Shown: positions 11,201 to 21,248, counted from the first letter of the stretch. The stretch is 64,000 bases of DNA from Paenibacillus sp. FSL K6-1330 (GCF_037976825.1 NZ_CP150269.1:1997501-2061500); one strand, 5' to 3'. The notes: generated by a model from the sequence alone, not told the origin. Numbers and translations: made by a program.

Positions 11201-12810
11201 CGACGGCTGAATTTGTTGAACCAGGTGCCGACGAGAGGCACACGATCCAAATCTCGCGGTGTTACCAGCTTGGTTATAAAAATCATGATGAAATAGACCA
11301 GAATACCAATTGCGATGGAAGCCCAAAATTGCAGCCATGGCGCGGTCGAAAACGGAAGATGTTTGTACCCATAGAGGACACAGGCACCCATGATGATCAT
11401 AACCGCCCCGATTTTGACATAATCCAGCAGACGGAATCGAAAGCCGATTAGTCTCGATAGGCTGAAACCGTGGAGTAATGTAACTGCAATACTGTTTACG
11501 ATAATGGCAATGACGGCCCCTATTATGCCGAAGGCGGGATTGGATGCCAAAAACACGATGAGGCTCATTTTGATGATCGCCCCGAATAATGTGTTGAGTA
11601 ATGCCCGGCCCGGACGGTCCAGAGCTTGCAAGGCAGCTTGAAGCGGGGACTGCACATACAGGAACAAGGCAAACGGCGCCATGATTTTGAGCATATCGCT
11701 AATCTCCGCGTTGTCGTATAGGAGCAGGCATAATGGCTCAGCCAGGACAAACATAATGATGGCAAACGGAGCTCCGGAGACAAGGGCTAGCCGAAGGGAT
11801 TGGTTCATTCGTTTGTGGATGGTCGTCCGATCATTGCGGGCAGCAGCTTCCGAGAGTGAAGGCACCAGAGAGATGGCCAGAGAAACCGTCAGAGCACCGG
11901 GCAATAACAGGAGCGGGATGATCATCCCTTGCAGTGCCCCATACTGAGCGGTTGCTACGGATGTCGCTATACCTGCCATGGCCAGGCTGCGGTTGGTCAG
12001 AATCGTCTCCAGCAGGTAGGAGAATGAACCTACCATCTTGCCCCCCGTCACAGGCAATGCAATACCGAATAAACGTTTCAGGATGCCTTTATTCGAGGAA
12101 GAGTCTTCTTTTGCAGTTTTTTCGGATATGACTTCTTGCGGTTTAGGTAAAAGTTTGTTCCTAGGTCGTCCCTCCCCGGGATATTGCAGCAGCAGGGCTA
12201 TCATGCCAATCAGTTCCCCCACGGCTGTTCCGAGCATGGCACCCGCAGCCCCGTAAGCGATGCCTTTGGGCATCAAGAGATGCGCAAACCAGAGCATGCA
12301 AATAATTCGGACAATCGTCTCGATCACGGAGGAGCTTGCGGAGGGAATCATGTTCTGTTTGCCCTGGAAATATCCACGGTAGACCGACGAAACGGCAATG
12401 ATGATCAACATGGGTGTCATGCTGATAAAGGTTTGGTATACACGCTCGTCCGGCAAAAGCACGCCGGTTACCCAAGGGGCAAGGAGCAGACTAAGTCCCG
12501 TAAAGAGGGCGCCTGCTGTAACCGTCAGCATCAGGCTGACATGCAGGATTTGCTTGGAAGCATCACGCTTTCCGGCACCTTCCGCTTCGGCAACCATTTT
12601 GGCAATGGCTAGCGGAATTCCGCCGGTAATGATCGTCACGAGCACGATAAAGAAGGGATAACCCAGTTGGTAAATTCCGACACCCTCGGGTCCAATGATC
12701 CGGGGGAGGGCGATCCGGGGGATAAAACCGAGTAGGCGGTTTAATATGCCGGCTGCAAGTAAAATCAGCGTTCCTTTAATAAATGATTGCTTGTTCACTG
12801 TCCATCCCAC
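11197..12810 (-). CDS. spoVB: SpoVB, lipid II flippase-like MOP-family transporter
   Basis: The 537-residue protein has about 14 membrane segments and the start FIKGTLILLAAGILNRLLGF typical of the SpoVB/MATE-like polysaccharide exporters. In Bacillus SpoVB is required for spore cortex synthesis and is thought to flip lipid-linked peptidoglycan precursor. The gene is convergent with the DUF421 gene. It is preceded on its own strand by a weak GGGAGTGGGAT ribosome site. The 176 bp between its start and the divergent comN-like gene hold no recognisable gene; I saw no clear promoter there. Confidence 0.88.
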   Translation of the reverse strand: MGWTVNKQSFIKGTLILLAAGILNRLLGFIPRIALPRIIGPEGVGIYQLGYPFFIVLVTIITGGIPLAIAKMVAEAEGAGKRDASKQILHVSLMLTVTAGALFTGLSLLLAPWVTGVLLPDERVYQTFISMTPMLIIIAVSSVYRGYFQGKQNMIPSASSSVIETIVRIICMLWFAHLLMPKGIAYGAAGAMLGTAVGELIGMIALLLQYPGEGRPRNKLLPKPQEVISEKTAKEDSSSNKGILKRLFGIALPVTGGKMVGSFSYLLETILTNRSLAMAGIATSVATAQYGALQGMIIPLLLLPGALTVSLAISLVPSLSEAAARNDRTTIHKRMNQSLRLALVSGAPFAIIMFVLAEPLCLLLYDNAEISDMLKIMAPFALFLYVQSPLQAALQALDRPGRALLNTLFGAIIKMSLIVFLASNPAFGIIGAVIAIIVNSIAVTLLHGFSLSRLIGFRFRLLDYVKIGAVMIIMGACVLYGYKHLPFSTAPWLQFWASIAIGILVYFIMIFITKLVTPRDLDRVPLVGTWFNKFSRR

Positions 12811-12986
12811 TCCCTGGTTAAGACTGAATATGGTGACACGACATGGCTATTCTTATGGATATGCCCTACCTGTCCCATCTGATGACTTTACTTTTTTTTC
12901 AGGACATGGTAGGAATAGAAGGAAAGCAATGTATCCTGTCGAATGTAACTTAGGGACAACAGGGAGTCAGTGAGGAGGCCATATGC

Positions 12987-13244
12987 ATGGAACTCGAGCA
13001 AATGAGCGAGGAAGAATTGATGAGCACCATTGAGATGGTATGCTTGAGCAAGGTTGAGGAAATGCATTTGATTGGGTACGAATATGTGACTAGCGACGAT
13101 ATTTGGAACTGTGTCAGCAGTAAATATGAAAAGGAAGGCATCCCCTCCCTCCACAAACTGGTCAATGACATTCTGTCCTTGAAGGCGACAGCTTTAATGA
13201 ACTATATGACAATATCAGCATATAAGGGATCTTCTTTCGATTAA
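12987..13244 (+). CDS. comN: ComN-like post-transcriptional regulator
   Basis: The 85-residue acidic protein resembles ComN (YrzD), which in Bacillus subtilis controls comE operon mRNA through its 5' region. Key similarity is the N-terminal half (EEELMSTIEMVCLSKVEEMHL) and the SKYEKEGIPSLHKLVNDIL segment. Its location just before secD is the same as in Bacillus. The upstream sequence GTGAGGAGGCCATATGC supplies a ribosome site. The gene end overlaps its own terminator. Confidence 0.75.
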   Translation: MELEQMSEEELMSTIEMVCLSKVEEMHLIGYEYVTSDDIWNCVSSKYEKEGIPSLHKLVNDILSLKATALMNYMTISAYKGSSFD

Positions 13245-13262
13245 TCGAAGAGGTCCCTTTTG
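13224..13262 (+). terminator. Terminator overlapping the comN stop
   Basis: AAGGGATCTTC at 13224-13234 pairs with GAAGAGGTCCCTT at 13247-13259 (one bulged or mismatched position), followed by TTG. The 5' arm is inside the last codons of the gene. Confidence 0.7.
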
Positions 13263-13310
13263 CCTTGCGGATATAAGGGTTCATTCATAAACCCGACAAA
13301 TTTTGATAAA

Positions 13311-13339
13311 TTGACTGGGTTTTATGACATCGCTATAAT
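13311..13339 (+). promoter_or_regulatory. Sigma-A promoter of secDF
   Basis: TTGACT (13311-13316) and a perfect TATAAT (13334-13339) are separated by 17 bp. The start of secD lies 37 bp after the -10. Confidence 0.88.
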
Positions 13340-13375
13340 AGGAATATTGAGTAAAAAGGGGGAACAAAGGACGGC

Positions 13376-14626
13376 ATGAAGAGAATAATCAGTTTCGTCG
13401 GAACCGTACTCGTGATCACTGTTTTAATGGCCGTTACAACTCCAGGCTTGCTGAAAGACGTCCGTCTAGGTCTGGATCTTAAGGGTGGATTCGAAATCCT
13501 TTATGAAGCAGAGCCTTTGATGGAAGGGCAGCAAGTCACAAAAGAAGCACTGCAGGAAACCGCAAAGAGCTTGCAAAAGCGTGCGGATGCAATGGGAACA
13601 TCTGAGCCTGAGGTTACGCCGGAAGGGGCGAACCGGATTCGCTTGAAGGTGGCAGGCGTAACGGATGAGGCTGAAGTTCGAAAAACGATGAAAGAACCTG
13701 CGAACCTCACATTCCGAAGCAATGACGGCTGTAAAGAAGGCGAGGAGTTCTGTAAGATTGAGCTCCGCGGCGACGATTTCGTCGAGAACGGCGCATCGGT
13801 TGCCTATGACCAGCTTAATCAGCCTATGATAGATATTAAAGTGAAGGACAAAGGGAAGTTTGCTGAAATTACAGGACGTCTTCTCGGTCAAGAGCTGGCT
13901 ATCTTCATGGACGATCAATTGCTATCAGCTCCGACGGTACGTGCCGCATTAACGGATGGTACCGCACAAATTACGGGGAGCTATTCGCTGGATGAAGCGA
14001 AGCAGATCCGGGATACGATTAATCTCGGCGCCCTGCCGCTGAAGCTGGTTGAGAAGTACTCTCAGAGCGTAGGAGCTACGCTTGGTATGAAGTCTCTTAC
14101 GAAAACGGTAGAAGCAGGTCTTATCGCGTCCGTTGCGATTCTGCTGTTCATGATAATCAGATATCGCGTACCGGGTTTGCTGGCAAGCTTTGCACTTATT
14201 TTGCATACATGGCTTCTGATTCTTATTTTTGTATGGGCTGACTTTACGTTGACGCTTCCAGGTATTGCAGCATTTATATTAGGTATAGGTATGGCGGTTG
14301 ATGCCAATATCATCACCTATGAACGCATTCGGGAAGAGATCAGAACGGGCAAGAGTGTTCCATCAGCTGTTAAAGCAGGCGGCAAGTCATCCCTGCGAGC
14401 CATCATGGACTCCAACTTGACGACGATACTCGTTGCCGCTGTCATGTTCGGATTTGGTACCGGCGCGGTTAAAGGTTTTGCGCTTGTATTGATTCTGGAG
14501 ATTATCTTGAGTATTGCCACGAACGTTTATTTCTCCCGTTTCTTGCTCAATCTACTTGTGAATATTGGTTGGGCCCGCAAACCGAGCCATTATGGCGTAA
14601 AGGAGCGTGACATTCGTGAGCTTTAA
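13376..14626 (+). CDS. secD: SecD, Sec accessory protein
   Basis: The 416-residue RND-family protein has an N-terminal membrane helix, the D1 motif region GLDLKGGFEILYE, a large extracytoplasmic domain and five C-terminal helices containing GIGMAVDANIITYERIREE. With SecF it uses the proton gradient to pull secreted proteins through SecYEG. In Bacillus subtilis SecD and SecF are fused, but here they are separate overlapping genes. The ribosome site GGGGGAACAAAGG precedes the ATG. Confidence 0.96.
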   Translation: MKRIISFVGTVLVITVLMAVTTPGLLKDVRLGLDLKGGFEILYEAEPLMEGQQVTKEALQETAKSLQKRADAMGTSEPEVTPEGANRIRLKVAGVTDEAEVRKTMKEPANLTFRSNDGCKEGEEFCKIELRGDDFVENGASVAYDQLNQPMIDIKVKDKGKFAEITGRLLGQELAIFMDDQLLSAPTVRAALTDGTAQITGSYSLDEAKQIRDTINLGALPLKLVEKYSQSVGATLGMKSLTKTVEAGLIASVAILLFMIIRYRVPGLLASFALILHTWLLILIFVWADFTLTLPGIAAFILGIGMAVDANIITYERIREEIRTGKSVPSAVKAGGKSSLRAIMDSNLTTILVAAVMFGFGTGAVKGFALVLILEIILSIATNVYFSRFLLNLLVNIGWARKPSHYGVKERDIREL

Positions 14627-15533
14627 GAACTTTGATTTCGTAGGCAAAAGCAGATTTTTCTATATTCTATCCATTGCAATTACGATTCTGGGCTTGGTAT
14701 TTCTCTTGACTCGTGGTCTTAACTATGGAGTTGATTTCCAATCTGGCTCGAACGTAGATATCTCTCTCTCCAAGCCGCTGACTACGGAGCAGATTAATAC
14801 CGTATTAAAAGAGGCTGGCATCGGTGAAGATGCGAGCATTACTCCTGGTAATGACCGCGTGAATATTCGATTCAGCGAGGTGCTGACCGAGGACCAGGAT
14901 TTGAAGATGCGTTCCGGCATTGAGAAGCTGGATAAAACGGCCACCTTCGAGATCAACACGGTTGACCCAGAGATGGCAAAAGAGCTGGGTCGAAACGCAA
15001 TTTATGCGGTATTGATTTCCTGTATCGGGATTATCATCTATGTCAGCATCCGTTTTGAATGGCGGTTTGCGATTGCAGCAATTGTAGCGTTACTTCATGA
15101 TGCATTTGTTGTTATTAGTATTTTCTCCATCCTCGGTCTCGAGGTGGATCTGACATTCATTATTGCCGTTCTGACGATTATCGGTTATTCGATTAACGAT
15201 ACGATCGTCATCTTCGACCGGATCAGGGAGAACCTGAGGTTTGCCAAGATTAAAAGATTCTCGGATCTTAAAGATCTGGTTAACAAAAGTTTGACCCAGA
15301 CGATCGGACGTTCGATCTATACAGCATTGTCTGTTTTCATCGCTGCACTCTTCATGCTCCTGCTTGGCGGTGAATCGATTCAGATGTTCTCTCTGGCAAT
15401 TTGTATCGGTTTGGCATTCGGCGCGTACTCTTCGATCTTTATCGCAAGTCCGTTGTGGCTCGTCCTTAAGGGGCGCAATGTCAGCAATAAACCAAATTCG
15501 CCAAAGCCAAGCAAAGATAAGATTGAAATCTAA
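14616..15533 (+). CDS. secF: SecF, Sec accessory protein
   Basis: The 305-residue protein has six membrane helices and the conserved GLNYGVDFQSGS and GYSINDTIVIFDRIRENLR segments. I place the start at GTG 14616 because AAAGGAG ends 10 nt before it; GTG 14607 would leave one base. The start overlaps the end of secD, so translation is coupled. It is followed by a GC-rich hairpin. Confidence 0.95.
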   Translation: MSFKNFDFVGKSRFFYILSIAITILGLVFLLTRGLNYGVDFQSGSNVDISLSKPLTTEQINTVLKEAGIGEDASITPGNDRVNIRFSEVLTEDQDLKMRSGIEKLDKTATFEINTVDPEMAKELGRNAIYAVLISCIGIIIYVSIRFEWRFAIAAIVALLHDAFVVISIFSILGLEVDLTFIIAVLTIIGYSINDTIVIFDRIRENLRFAKIKRFSDLKDLVNKSLTQTIGRSIYTALSVFIAALFMLLLGGESIQMFSLAICIGLAFGAYSSIFIASPLWLVLKGRNVSNKPNSPKPSKDKIEI

Positions 15534-15585
15534 TTCAGCCGCTGTTGGCGTAGCAGTCTAGATAGTAGAGAGTCCTATACAAGTG

Positions 15586-15615
15586 GAAAGCCGCGTCGCA
15601 GGCGACGCGGCTTTC
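15586..15615 (+). terminator. Hairpin after secF
   Basis: A perfect 13-bp stem GAAAGCCGCGTCG / CGACGCGGCTTTC with a CAGG loop. It lacks a T-run (TAAAG follows), so it may slow rather than end transcription. Confidence 0.6.
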
Positions 15616-15672
15616 TAAAGTTAACAGCGATAATAAATATAGGATCGATAGTGACATTGAGGGGGGCCTCAA

Positions 15673-16638
15673 GTGAGCAATGAACGTTTGAATCATACGG
15701 AGACTGTCCTTTGGACAGGCATTGTAACGGATTTTGCATTAGCCTTGTGTAAAGGGATCGTCGGATATTTATCCGGCAGTAAGGCTCTAATCGGAGATGC
15801 TCTGCATTCTGCGGCAAATGCCGTGACTTTATTGGTGGATCGTTTACCGAGCCTGGGTATATTCGGCAATAAAAGCTCCATTCGGGACAAACGGAAGGTT
15901 TCGGACACGACGGAGCCCGTGATTTCGATTCTATTTGCCGTTTTATTGATCATGGGCGGTATTCAAATTGCGGTATCCGCGATTCAAACCATGGCATCAG
16001 GCGACCTGGAGCCGCCAACCAAATCGGCACTGCTTGCTGTTTTCATATCACTCGCTGTGAATGAAGCGGTGTTTCAGTACCAATGTCGGCAGATAAAAAG
16101 AAACAAGGATCCCCGGTATGAGGTGCTGTCCGCTGATCATCGATTTGCCTTGTACTCTTCGCTAACGGTATTAATCGGCGTGTCACTAGCTATGGGGGGC
16201 TCTTATTTTGAATGGACACCCCTGCTCTATATGGATTCGGTTGCGGCTCTGATTGTGGCTTGTCTCGTGATCCGCAAAGGGTATATACTAATCGTTCATT
16301 CCGTTTATGGAACGCTCGTGGAAGAGAAGCGGCATGAGCACGAAGCCGATTTCATGGATACGATTCAGCGAGTGCATGGCGTGATCACGATCGAGGAACT
16401 GAAGGTTCAGGAATACGGGCAGATCCGTCATGTGAACATTGAAGTGAAAATTACCGTGAATCCGCGGACGTCCGTATTGGAGGCTCAAGAGATTGCCGAG
16501 CGAATCCGGAAACTGTTAACCCATCGCTTTATTCAGGTTACGGATGCCAAGGTTCACGTGGTACCCTATGAACCGGGTTATCCATATAAATCGAACTATG
16601 ACTTAATGGACAACGATATGCCGACACTGCCGCAGTAG
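15673..16638 (+). CDS. Cation diffusion facilitator family metal transporter
   Basis: The 321-residue protein shows the CDF signature SGSKALIGDALHSAANA in its second helix region, more membrane segments up to about residue 215, and a soluble C-terminal domain with VHGVITIEELKVQEYG. CDF proteins export Zn, Mn, Fe or Co in exchange for protons. The start is GTG 15673 after GAGGGGGGCCTC. The metal cannot be read from the sequence. It stands between secF and recJ. Confidence 0.87.
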   Translation: MSNERLNHTETVLWTGIVTDFALALCKGIVGYLSGSKALIGDALHSAANAVTLLVDRLPSLGIFGNKSSIRDKRKVSDTTEPVISILFAVLLIMGGIQIAVSAIQTMASGDLEPPTKSALLAVFISLAVNEAVFQYQCRQIKRNKDPRYEVLSADHRFALYSSLTVLIGVSLAMGGSYFEWTPLLYMDSVAALIVACLVIRKGYILIVHSVYGTLVEEKRHEHEADFMDTIQRVHGVITIEELKVQEYGQIRHVNIEVKITVNPRTSVLEAQEIAERIRKLLTHRFIQVTDAKVHVVPYEPGYPYKSNYDLMDNDMPTLPQ

Positions 16639-16699
16639 CGTCTGGAGCTAACAGTTGTAAGTCAACAGGAAAAAGGCAGGAAAAGGAAGGTGAGTCCCT

Positions 16700-19099
16700 G
16701 TGCTGTATTCCAAATATGAATGGAGAATACGCTCGGCAGAGTCATCGATCACCGATAGGCTGGCCCAGGATTTGTCGCTGCCACCCATGGTGGCTTCACT
16801 CATGGCGTCACGAGGGATACAATCAGCCGAGGATGGACGGAGATTTCTATATGGAACGTTTGAGCTGACGCATGACCCTTATCTCATGCAGGGGATGCAA
16901 GAGGCTGTCCCGCGTATTCGTAAAGCTTTGGAGGATCGGGAACATATTCTGATCTATGGCGATTATGATGCAGACGGTGTTTCCAGCACGTCATTGATGA
17001 TTCATCTGATGCGCTACTTGGGTGCATCTTATGATATTTATATACCACACCGATCCAATGAAGGTTATGGTTTACATAATCACGCGCTGGATTGGGCCCA
17101 TCAGCAAGGGGTCAGTCTAGTCATTACCGTAGATACTGGAATTAGTGCAGTCGAGCAAATTGCATATGCCAATAGCCTTGGCATCGACGTAATTGTCACG
17201 GACCATCATGAGCCGCCTGAAGTGCTGCCAGAAGCTTATGCACTGATCAACCCGAAACTCCCTACATGCCCGTATCCCTTTAAGGGGTTGGCAGGCGTAG
17301 GCGTAGCTTACAAGCTGGCACAGGCTCTCGTTGGAGAACCACCGGAGGAATGGCTTCAGATTGTTTCCATCGGGACCATTGCGGACTTGATGCCGCTTAC
17401 GGGGGAGAATCGGGTGCTTGTGAAGCACGGAATCGAATCAATGCGGAATACAAGGTATGAAGGCATTCGATGCTTGCTGGAGGTATCGGGGATCCATGTG
17501 GAGCAGGTGACTGCCGTAAATGTGGCATTCTCCATGGCACCACGGATTAACGCCAGTGGCCGTCTGGATCATGCAGGCCGTGCCGTTACGCTTCTTACAA
17601 CAGAACACCGTGATGAAGCGGAACGGCTTGCCTGGGAACTGGATGGGCTGAACAAGGATCGGCAGCAAGTGGTCGAAAACATCGTCCAGGAAGCGCTTAG
17701 CATGGTTCAAAACCGCTGGAGAGGACAGGAGGTTCCTCCTGTCATCGTATTGGCGGGTGAAGGCTGGAATGTTGGCGTGGTTGGTATCGTGGCATCCAAA
17801 ATATTGGAGCGATTCTACAGGCCAGTCGTTATCCTCGGGATTGATCCCGAGACGGGGAACTGTAAAGGCTCCGCCCGTTCAATTCCGGGATTTGATATTT
17901 ATGCGGCTCTACACTCCTGCAAGGACGTCATGGACCATTTTGGCGGACATCCGTCTGCAGCGGGCATGAGCCTCCATCGAGATCGATTGGAGGAATTTGA
18001 ACAGGGACTATATCGATATGCTGAGGAAGCACTCGAAGAAGAGCATCTGGTCGCAATTTGTGAAGCGGACCTGGAGGCCAGCTTGTCGGAGGTATCGGTG
18101 TCCGTTATTGAACAGATTGAACAGTTAAGTCCGTTTGGCATGGCGAATGCCGTGCCGAAGATCGTTTTCCGGGATGTTGTCATAAAGGAAGTTCGTAAAA
18201 TCGGCAAAGAAGGAAAACATCTAAAGCTTCGTTTGCAGCAGAAGCGTGAGGTTATGGATGCGATCTCATTCGGATGGGGGCATCTGGCCGATATATTGCC
18301 GGTAGGCACGGCTGTGGATGTGCTTGGTGAGCTTTCCGTGAATGAATGGAACGGGAGTCGTAAAGTACAGCTCATGATTCAGGATATCTGCGCTCCTTAT
18401 CAACAGGTGTTTGACTACCGCGGGATCAAAGAGCCGTTACAGGAAATTCAGAGGTGGAGAGCGGAGCTGGAGCCGCATCTGCGTTGCCCTGCAGTTCGGT
18501 CGGCCGTGGTGTACGCAAAAGATTCACATCCGGAAATAAAAAGTCAATTGTATGATATGTGCCTTTGGGTATATGATAGGAATGCTGGCATCATGCCGGA
18601 TAATGATATTGCTGAAAACAGTCAAGAAGATATTTCCGTTTTGTTCGTACTGGATGTACCGGAAACGGCTGAACAACTGGATGCATTTATGTCAGCCTTC
18701 CATTCCGTTCCCAATATATTCATGCTGCATCCGACCCGGAACCTGCACGAACGTCTGCAAATTCCGGACCGCGAACAGTTTAAAAAGCTGTACGTTTCAC
18801 TTGCCGGGATGACGTCCTCTTCCATGTCGGAGAATGAGGTTGTAGCACGTCTGCAGAAGCAGACTTCCTTATCTACACGCATGCTGCTCAAAGTACTGGA
18901 TGTGTTTGAGGAACTGGCGTTCATCCAGCGTGTCCAGGGACAGATTACCTTTATACCGAAGCCGGAGAAAAAACCGCTGGACGCTTCCCGTCACTTCCGT
19001 GAGCTAAGCGATTTGGCGGATATGGAGCAGCATTTGCTGCATGCCGGTACCGAACAGTTAACCCAATGGATGATGTCCCGCACAAAAGGCGTATCTTAA
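16700..19099 (+). CDS. recJ: RecJ, single-strand-specific 5'-3' exonuclease
   Basis: The 799-residue protein has the DHH phosphoesterase motifs IYGDYDADGVSS, VITVDTGIS and VTDHHEPP, the DHHA1 motif FGGHPSAAGMSL (near 415), the OB-fold region, and the long C-terminal domain found in Bacillales RecJ. It degrades 5' ends during recombination and mismatch repair. The start is GTG 16700 with AAGGAAGGTGAG upstream. The apt gene begins 26 bp after its stop. Confidence 0.96.
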   Translation: MLYSKYEWRIRSAESSITDRLAQDLSLPPMVASLMASRGIQSAEDGRRFLYGTFELTHDPYLMQGMQEAVPRIRKALEDREHILIYGDYDADGVSSTSLMIHLMRYLGASYDIYIPHRSNEGYGLHNHALDWAHQQGVSLVITVDTGISAVEQIAYANSLGIDVIVTDHHEPPEVLPEAYALINPKLPTCPYPFKGLAGVGVAYKLAQALVGEPPEEWLQIVSIGTIADLMPLTGENRVLVKHGIESMRNTRYEGIRCLLEVSGIHVEQVTAVNVAFSMAPRINASGRLDHAGRAVTLLTTEHRDEAERLAWELDGLNKDRQQVVENIVQEALSMVQNRWRGQEVPPVIVLAGEGWNVGVVGIVASKILERFYRPVVILGIDPETGNCKGSARSIPGFDIYAALHSCKDVMDHFGGHPSAAGMSLHRDRLEEFEQGLYRYAEEALEEEHLVAICEADLEASLSEVSVSVIEQIEQLSPFGMANAVPKIVFRDVVIKEVRKIGKEGKHLKLRLQQKREVMDAISFGWGHLADILPVGTAVDVLGELSVNEWNGSRKVQLMIQDICAPYQQVFDYRGIKEPLQEIQRWRAELEPHLRCPAVRSAVVYAKDSHPEIKSQLYDMCLWVYDRNAGIMPDNDIAENSQEDISVLFVLDVPETAEQLDAFMSAFHSVPNIFMLHPTRNLHERLQIPDREQFKKLYVSLAGMTSSSMSENEVVARLQKQTSLSTRMLLKVLDVFEELAFIQRVQGQITFIPKPEKKPLDASRHFRELSDLADMEQHLLHAGTEQLTQWMMSRTKGVS

Positions 19100-19125
19100 C
19101 CGCAACTATACAGGAGGAGATTATT

Positions 19126-19641
19126 TTGGATTTTAAAGATTATATTCGTGTTGTTCCCGATTTTCCGCAGGCGGGGATCAGCTTCAAAGATATTACTACA
19201 CTGCTGAAGAATGGTGAGGTGTATCGCAAAGCCATCGAAGAATTGAAGATCTTGGTATCCGATCTTAAAATTGATGTGATAGCTGGTCCCGAAGCTCGTG
19301 GATTTGTCGTGGGTGCTCCGCTGGCTTATGCTCTTGGAGTAGGATTCGCGCCCATTCGCAAAAGCGGAAAGCTTCCCTATGAAACGATTGAAGTGGGATA
19401 CGACCTCGAATATGGAAAAGATCGCTTGGCGATGCATACCGATGCGATCGAGAAGGGTCAAAATGTATTGATTGCGGATGATCTTCTTGCAACAGGCGGT
19501 ACGATTGCGACTTCGGTTAACCTCATCCGTCAATTGGGCGGAAACGTCGTTGGAGCTGCATTCATGATCGAGCTGGCGGATCTCAATGGCCGTTCGAAGC
19601 TGGATGGAATCGAAGTATTTACATTGATGCAATACGAGTAA
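19126..19641 (+). CDS. apt: Adenine phosphoribosyltransferase
   Basis: The 171-residue enzyme makes AMP from adenine and PRPP. The PRPP-binding loop is VLIADDLLATGGT and the N-terminal VVPDFPQAGISFKDIT is typical. The start is TTG 19126, eight bases after AGGAGG; the ATG at 19066 inside recJ has no ribosome site and would add 20 unusual residues. In Bacillus the order recJ-apt-relA is direct; here uraA is inserted on the opposite strand. Confidence 0.95.
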   Translation: MDFKDYIRVVPDFPQAGISFKDITTLLKNGEVYRKAIEELKILVSDLKIDVIAGPEARGFVVGAPLAYALGVGFAPIRKSGKLPYETIEVGYDLEYGKDRLAMHTDAIEKGQNVLIADDLLATGGTIATSVNLIRQLGGNVVGAAFMIELADLNGRSKLDGIEVFTLMQYE

Positions 19642-19680
19642 TCGACAACAATCTTCCTGATTTTCCCGGGAAATAATAAA

Positions 19681-19710
19681 CGCCCTGAGCAACCAGCTCA
19701 GGGCGTTTTT
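19681..19710. terminator. Terminator shared by apt and uraA
   Basis: CGCCCTGAGC (19681-19690) pairs with GCTCAGGGCG (19696-19705), followed by TTTTT on the plus strand and preceded by A-rich sequence, which gives a weaker T-run for the minus strand. Confidence 0.88.
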
Positions 19711-19734
19711 CGATTGGGGATAGGGGTGTTACTT

Positions 19735-21033
19735 TCAATCCGGCGTTTTCTCTACGAGCGGCTCATCATTTTTTTCATTGGAGAGCCCGGTAATCTCGAA
19801 GACTTTGAAGAGGAGAGCCATGAGGACACCTACAATGGTAGCCAGGGCCATACCCTTCAACTCGACGGTACCGAACTTCAAGGTTACGCCGCTAATCCCT
19901 GTTACCAGGACCAACGTAGCCAGGATCATGTTGCTTGCCTTGGAGAAATCGACCTTTTGCTCAACAAAGATCCGAAGTCCGGAAGCTGCGATAACCCCAA
20001 ACAGCAACAGTGATACGCCGCCCATTACAGGGGTAGGAATGTTGGCTACAACAGCGGAGAACGTGCCGGAGAAGGAAAGCACAATCGCAATAACGGCTGC
20101 TCCAGCAATTACGAATATCGAGTATACCTTTGTGAGTGCCATGACACCAATATTTTCACCGTAGGTGGTATTTGGTGTGGAGCCAACAAATCCTGACAGA
20201 ATGGTGGATATACCGTTAGCCAGAAGAGAGCGATGCAGGCCAGGGTTTTTGGAAAGGTCTCTGCCCACGATATTACTTGTTACCAGCAAATGCCCGATGT
20301 GCTCCACGATAACAACGAGGGCAACCGGAATGATGGTCCAGATCGCCCCGTTATCGAATACCGGGGTTGTCAGCTCCGGAGCCGACAGGAACCTCGCGTT
20401 CGCGATTTTCTCTGTGTCTACCACGCCTAGAGCGAAGGACAGAGCATAACCGACAACAATCCCGATCAGAATGTGAATGATTTTGGAGAAGCCGCGGAAC
20501 AGGATGGCCCCGAATACGGTGACACCAAGAGTCACGAGCGAAATCGTAATGATTTTCGGATCAATGGACTGTCCCTCTTCTGGTAAAAAACCAGCCATAC
20601 CTGCTGCAACCGGTACAAGCTCAAGCCCGATCATTGCAATGATGGCACCCATGACCGCTGGAGGGAATACAAAGTCGATCCATTTGGTACCCGCATATTT
20701 AACGATGAGAGCTACCACGCAGAAGATAACTCCTGTAACGATAAAGGCTCCTAAGGCTTTGCCATAGTTGGCATCCGGATCTTTGGCGAGCACGATCAGA
20801 ACCGGAGAGATAAAGGCAAAGCTTGAGCCGAGGTATGCCGGGATCTTCCCTTTGCATAAAAAAATGTATAGCAGTGTACCAATACCGTTCATCAGCAGGA
20901 TCATGCCGGGATCCACACCGAATAGGTTCGGTACAAGCACCGTACTTCCGAACATGGCAAACAAATGCTGCAGGCTCAGAAGGAAACCTGGACCAAACGG
21001 AAGTTTCTCATCAACTTGAATTTCTCGTTGCAA
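19735..21033 (-). CDS. uraA: Uracil permease (NCS2 family)
   Basis: The 432-residue protein is closely similar to Escherichia coli UraA from memory, with identical stretches such as SLQHLFAMFG, NGIGTLLYIF and SSFAFISPVL, the substrate-binding EHIGHL segment, and GSTPNTTYGENIGV. It imports uracil with protons. It is on the minus strand between apt and relA. This is not the usual Bacillales place for a uracil permease (normally in the pyr operon), so local insertion is likely. Confidence 0.92.
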   Translation of the reverse strand: MQREIQVDEKLPFGPGFLLSLQHLFAMFGSTVLVPNLFGVDPGMILLMNGIGTLLYIFLCKGKIPAYLGSSFAFISPVLIVLAKDPDANYGKALGAFIVTGVIFCVVALIVKYAGTKWIDFVFPPAVMGAIIAMIGLELVPVAAGMAGFLPEEGQSIDPKIITISLVTLGVTVFGAILFRGFSKIIHILIGIVVGYALSFALGVVDTEKIANARFLSAPELTTPVFDNGAIWTIIPVALVVIVEHIGHLLVTSNIVGRDLSKNPGLHRSLLANGISTILSGFVGSTPNTTYGENIGVMALTKVYSIFVIAGAAVIAIVLSFSGTFSAVVANIPTPVMGGVSLLLFGVIAASGLRIFVEQKVDFSKASNMILATLVLVTGISGVTLKFGTVELKGMALATIVGVLMALLFKVFEITGLSNEKNDEPLVEKTPD

Positions 21034-21090
21034 ACCATTTCACTCCTCTTAGGACTTTAAATATAGGACCGTTCGCGTACGATCTTTAAT

Positions 21091-21119
21091 AGATTAAATA
21101 CAATCGTTCGTTTTTTCAA
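21091..21119 (-). promoter_or_regulatory. Candidate promoter of uraA
   Basis: On the minus strand TTGAAA (21119-21114) and TAATCT (21096-21091) are 17 bp apart, about 58 nt before the uraA start. No PyrR-type RNA site was recognised in the leader. Confidence 0.5.
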
Positions 21120-21219
21120 CAATAATTTTTACAGTTCGTCAAAATATCCAATTGGTGTCAAGTTTTGATGTCTCCGAGCCGGAAACGGGCATACTATAAG
21201 TGTCTGAACGCTCGACATG

Positions 21220-21248
21220 TTGACGTATAACGTCACAAGCGTCATAAT
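21220..21248 (+). promoter_or_regulatory. relA promoter with an internal palindrome
   Basis: TTGACG (21220-21225) and CATAAT (21243-21248) are 17 bp apart. The -35 overlaps a perfect inverted repeat TGACG-TATAA-CGTCA (21221-21235), with a further GCGTCA just downstream. This could be an operator, but no regulator is known to me for this sequence. Confidence 0.6.

Noticed and set aside
21060..21120. PurR-box-like ACGAACGAT elements upstream of uraA
   Set aside because: Two CGAAC motifs are present but in the same orientation and with mismatches; uracil permease is not a usual PurR target, so the evidence is too weak.
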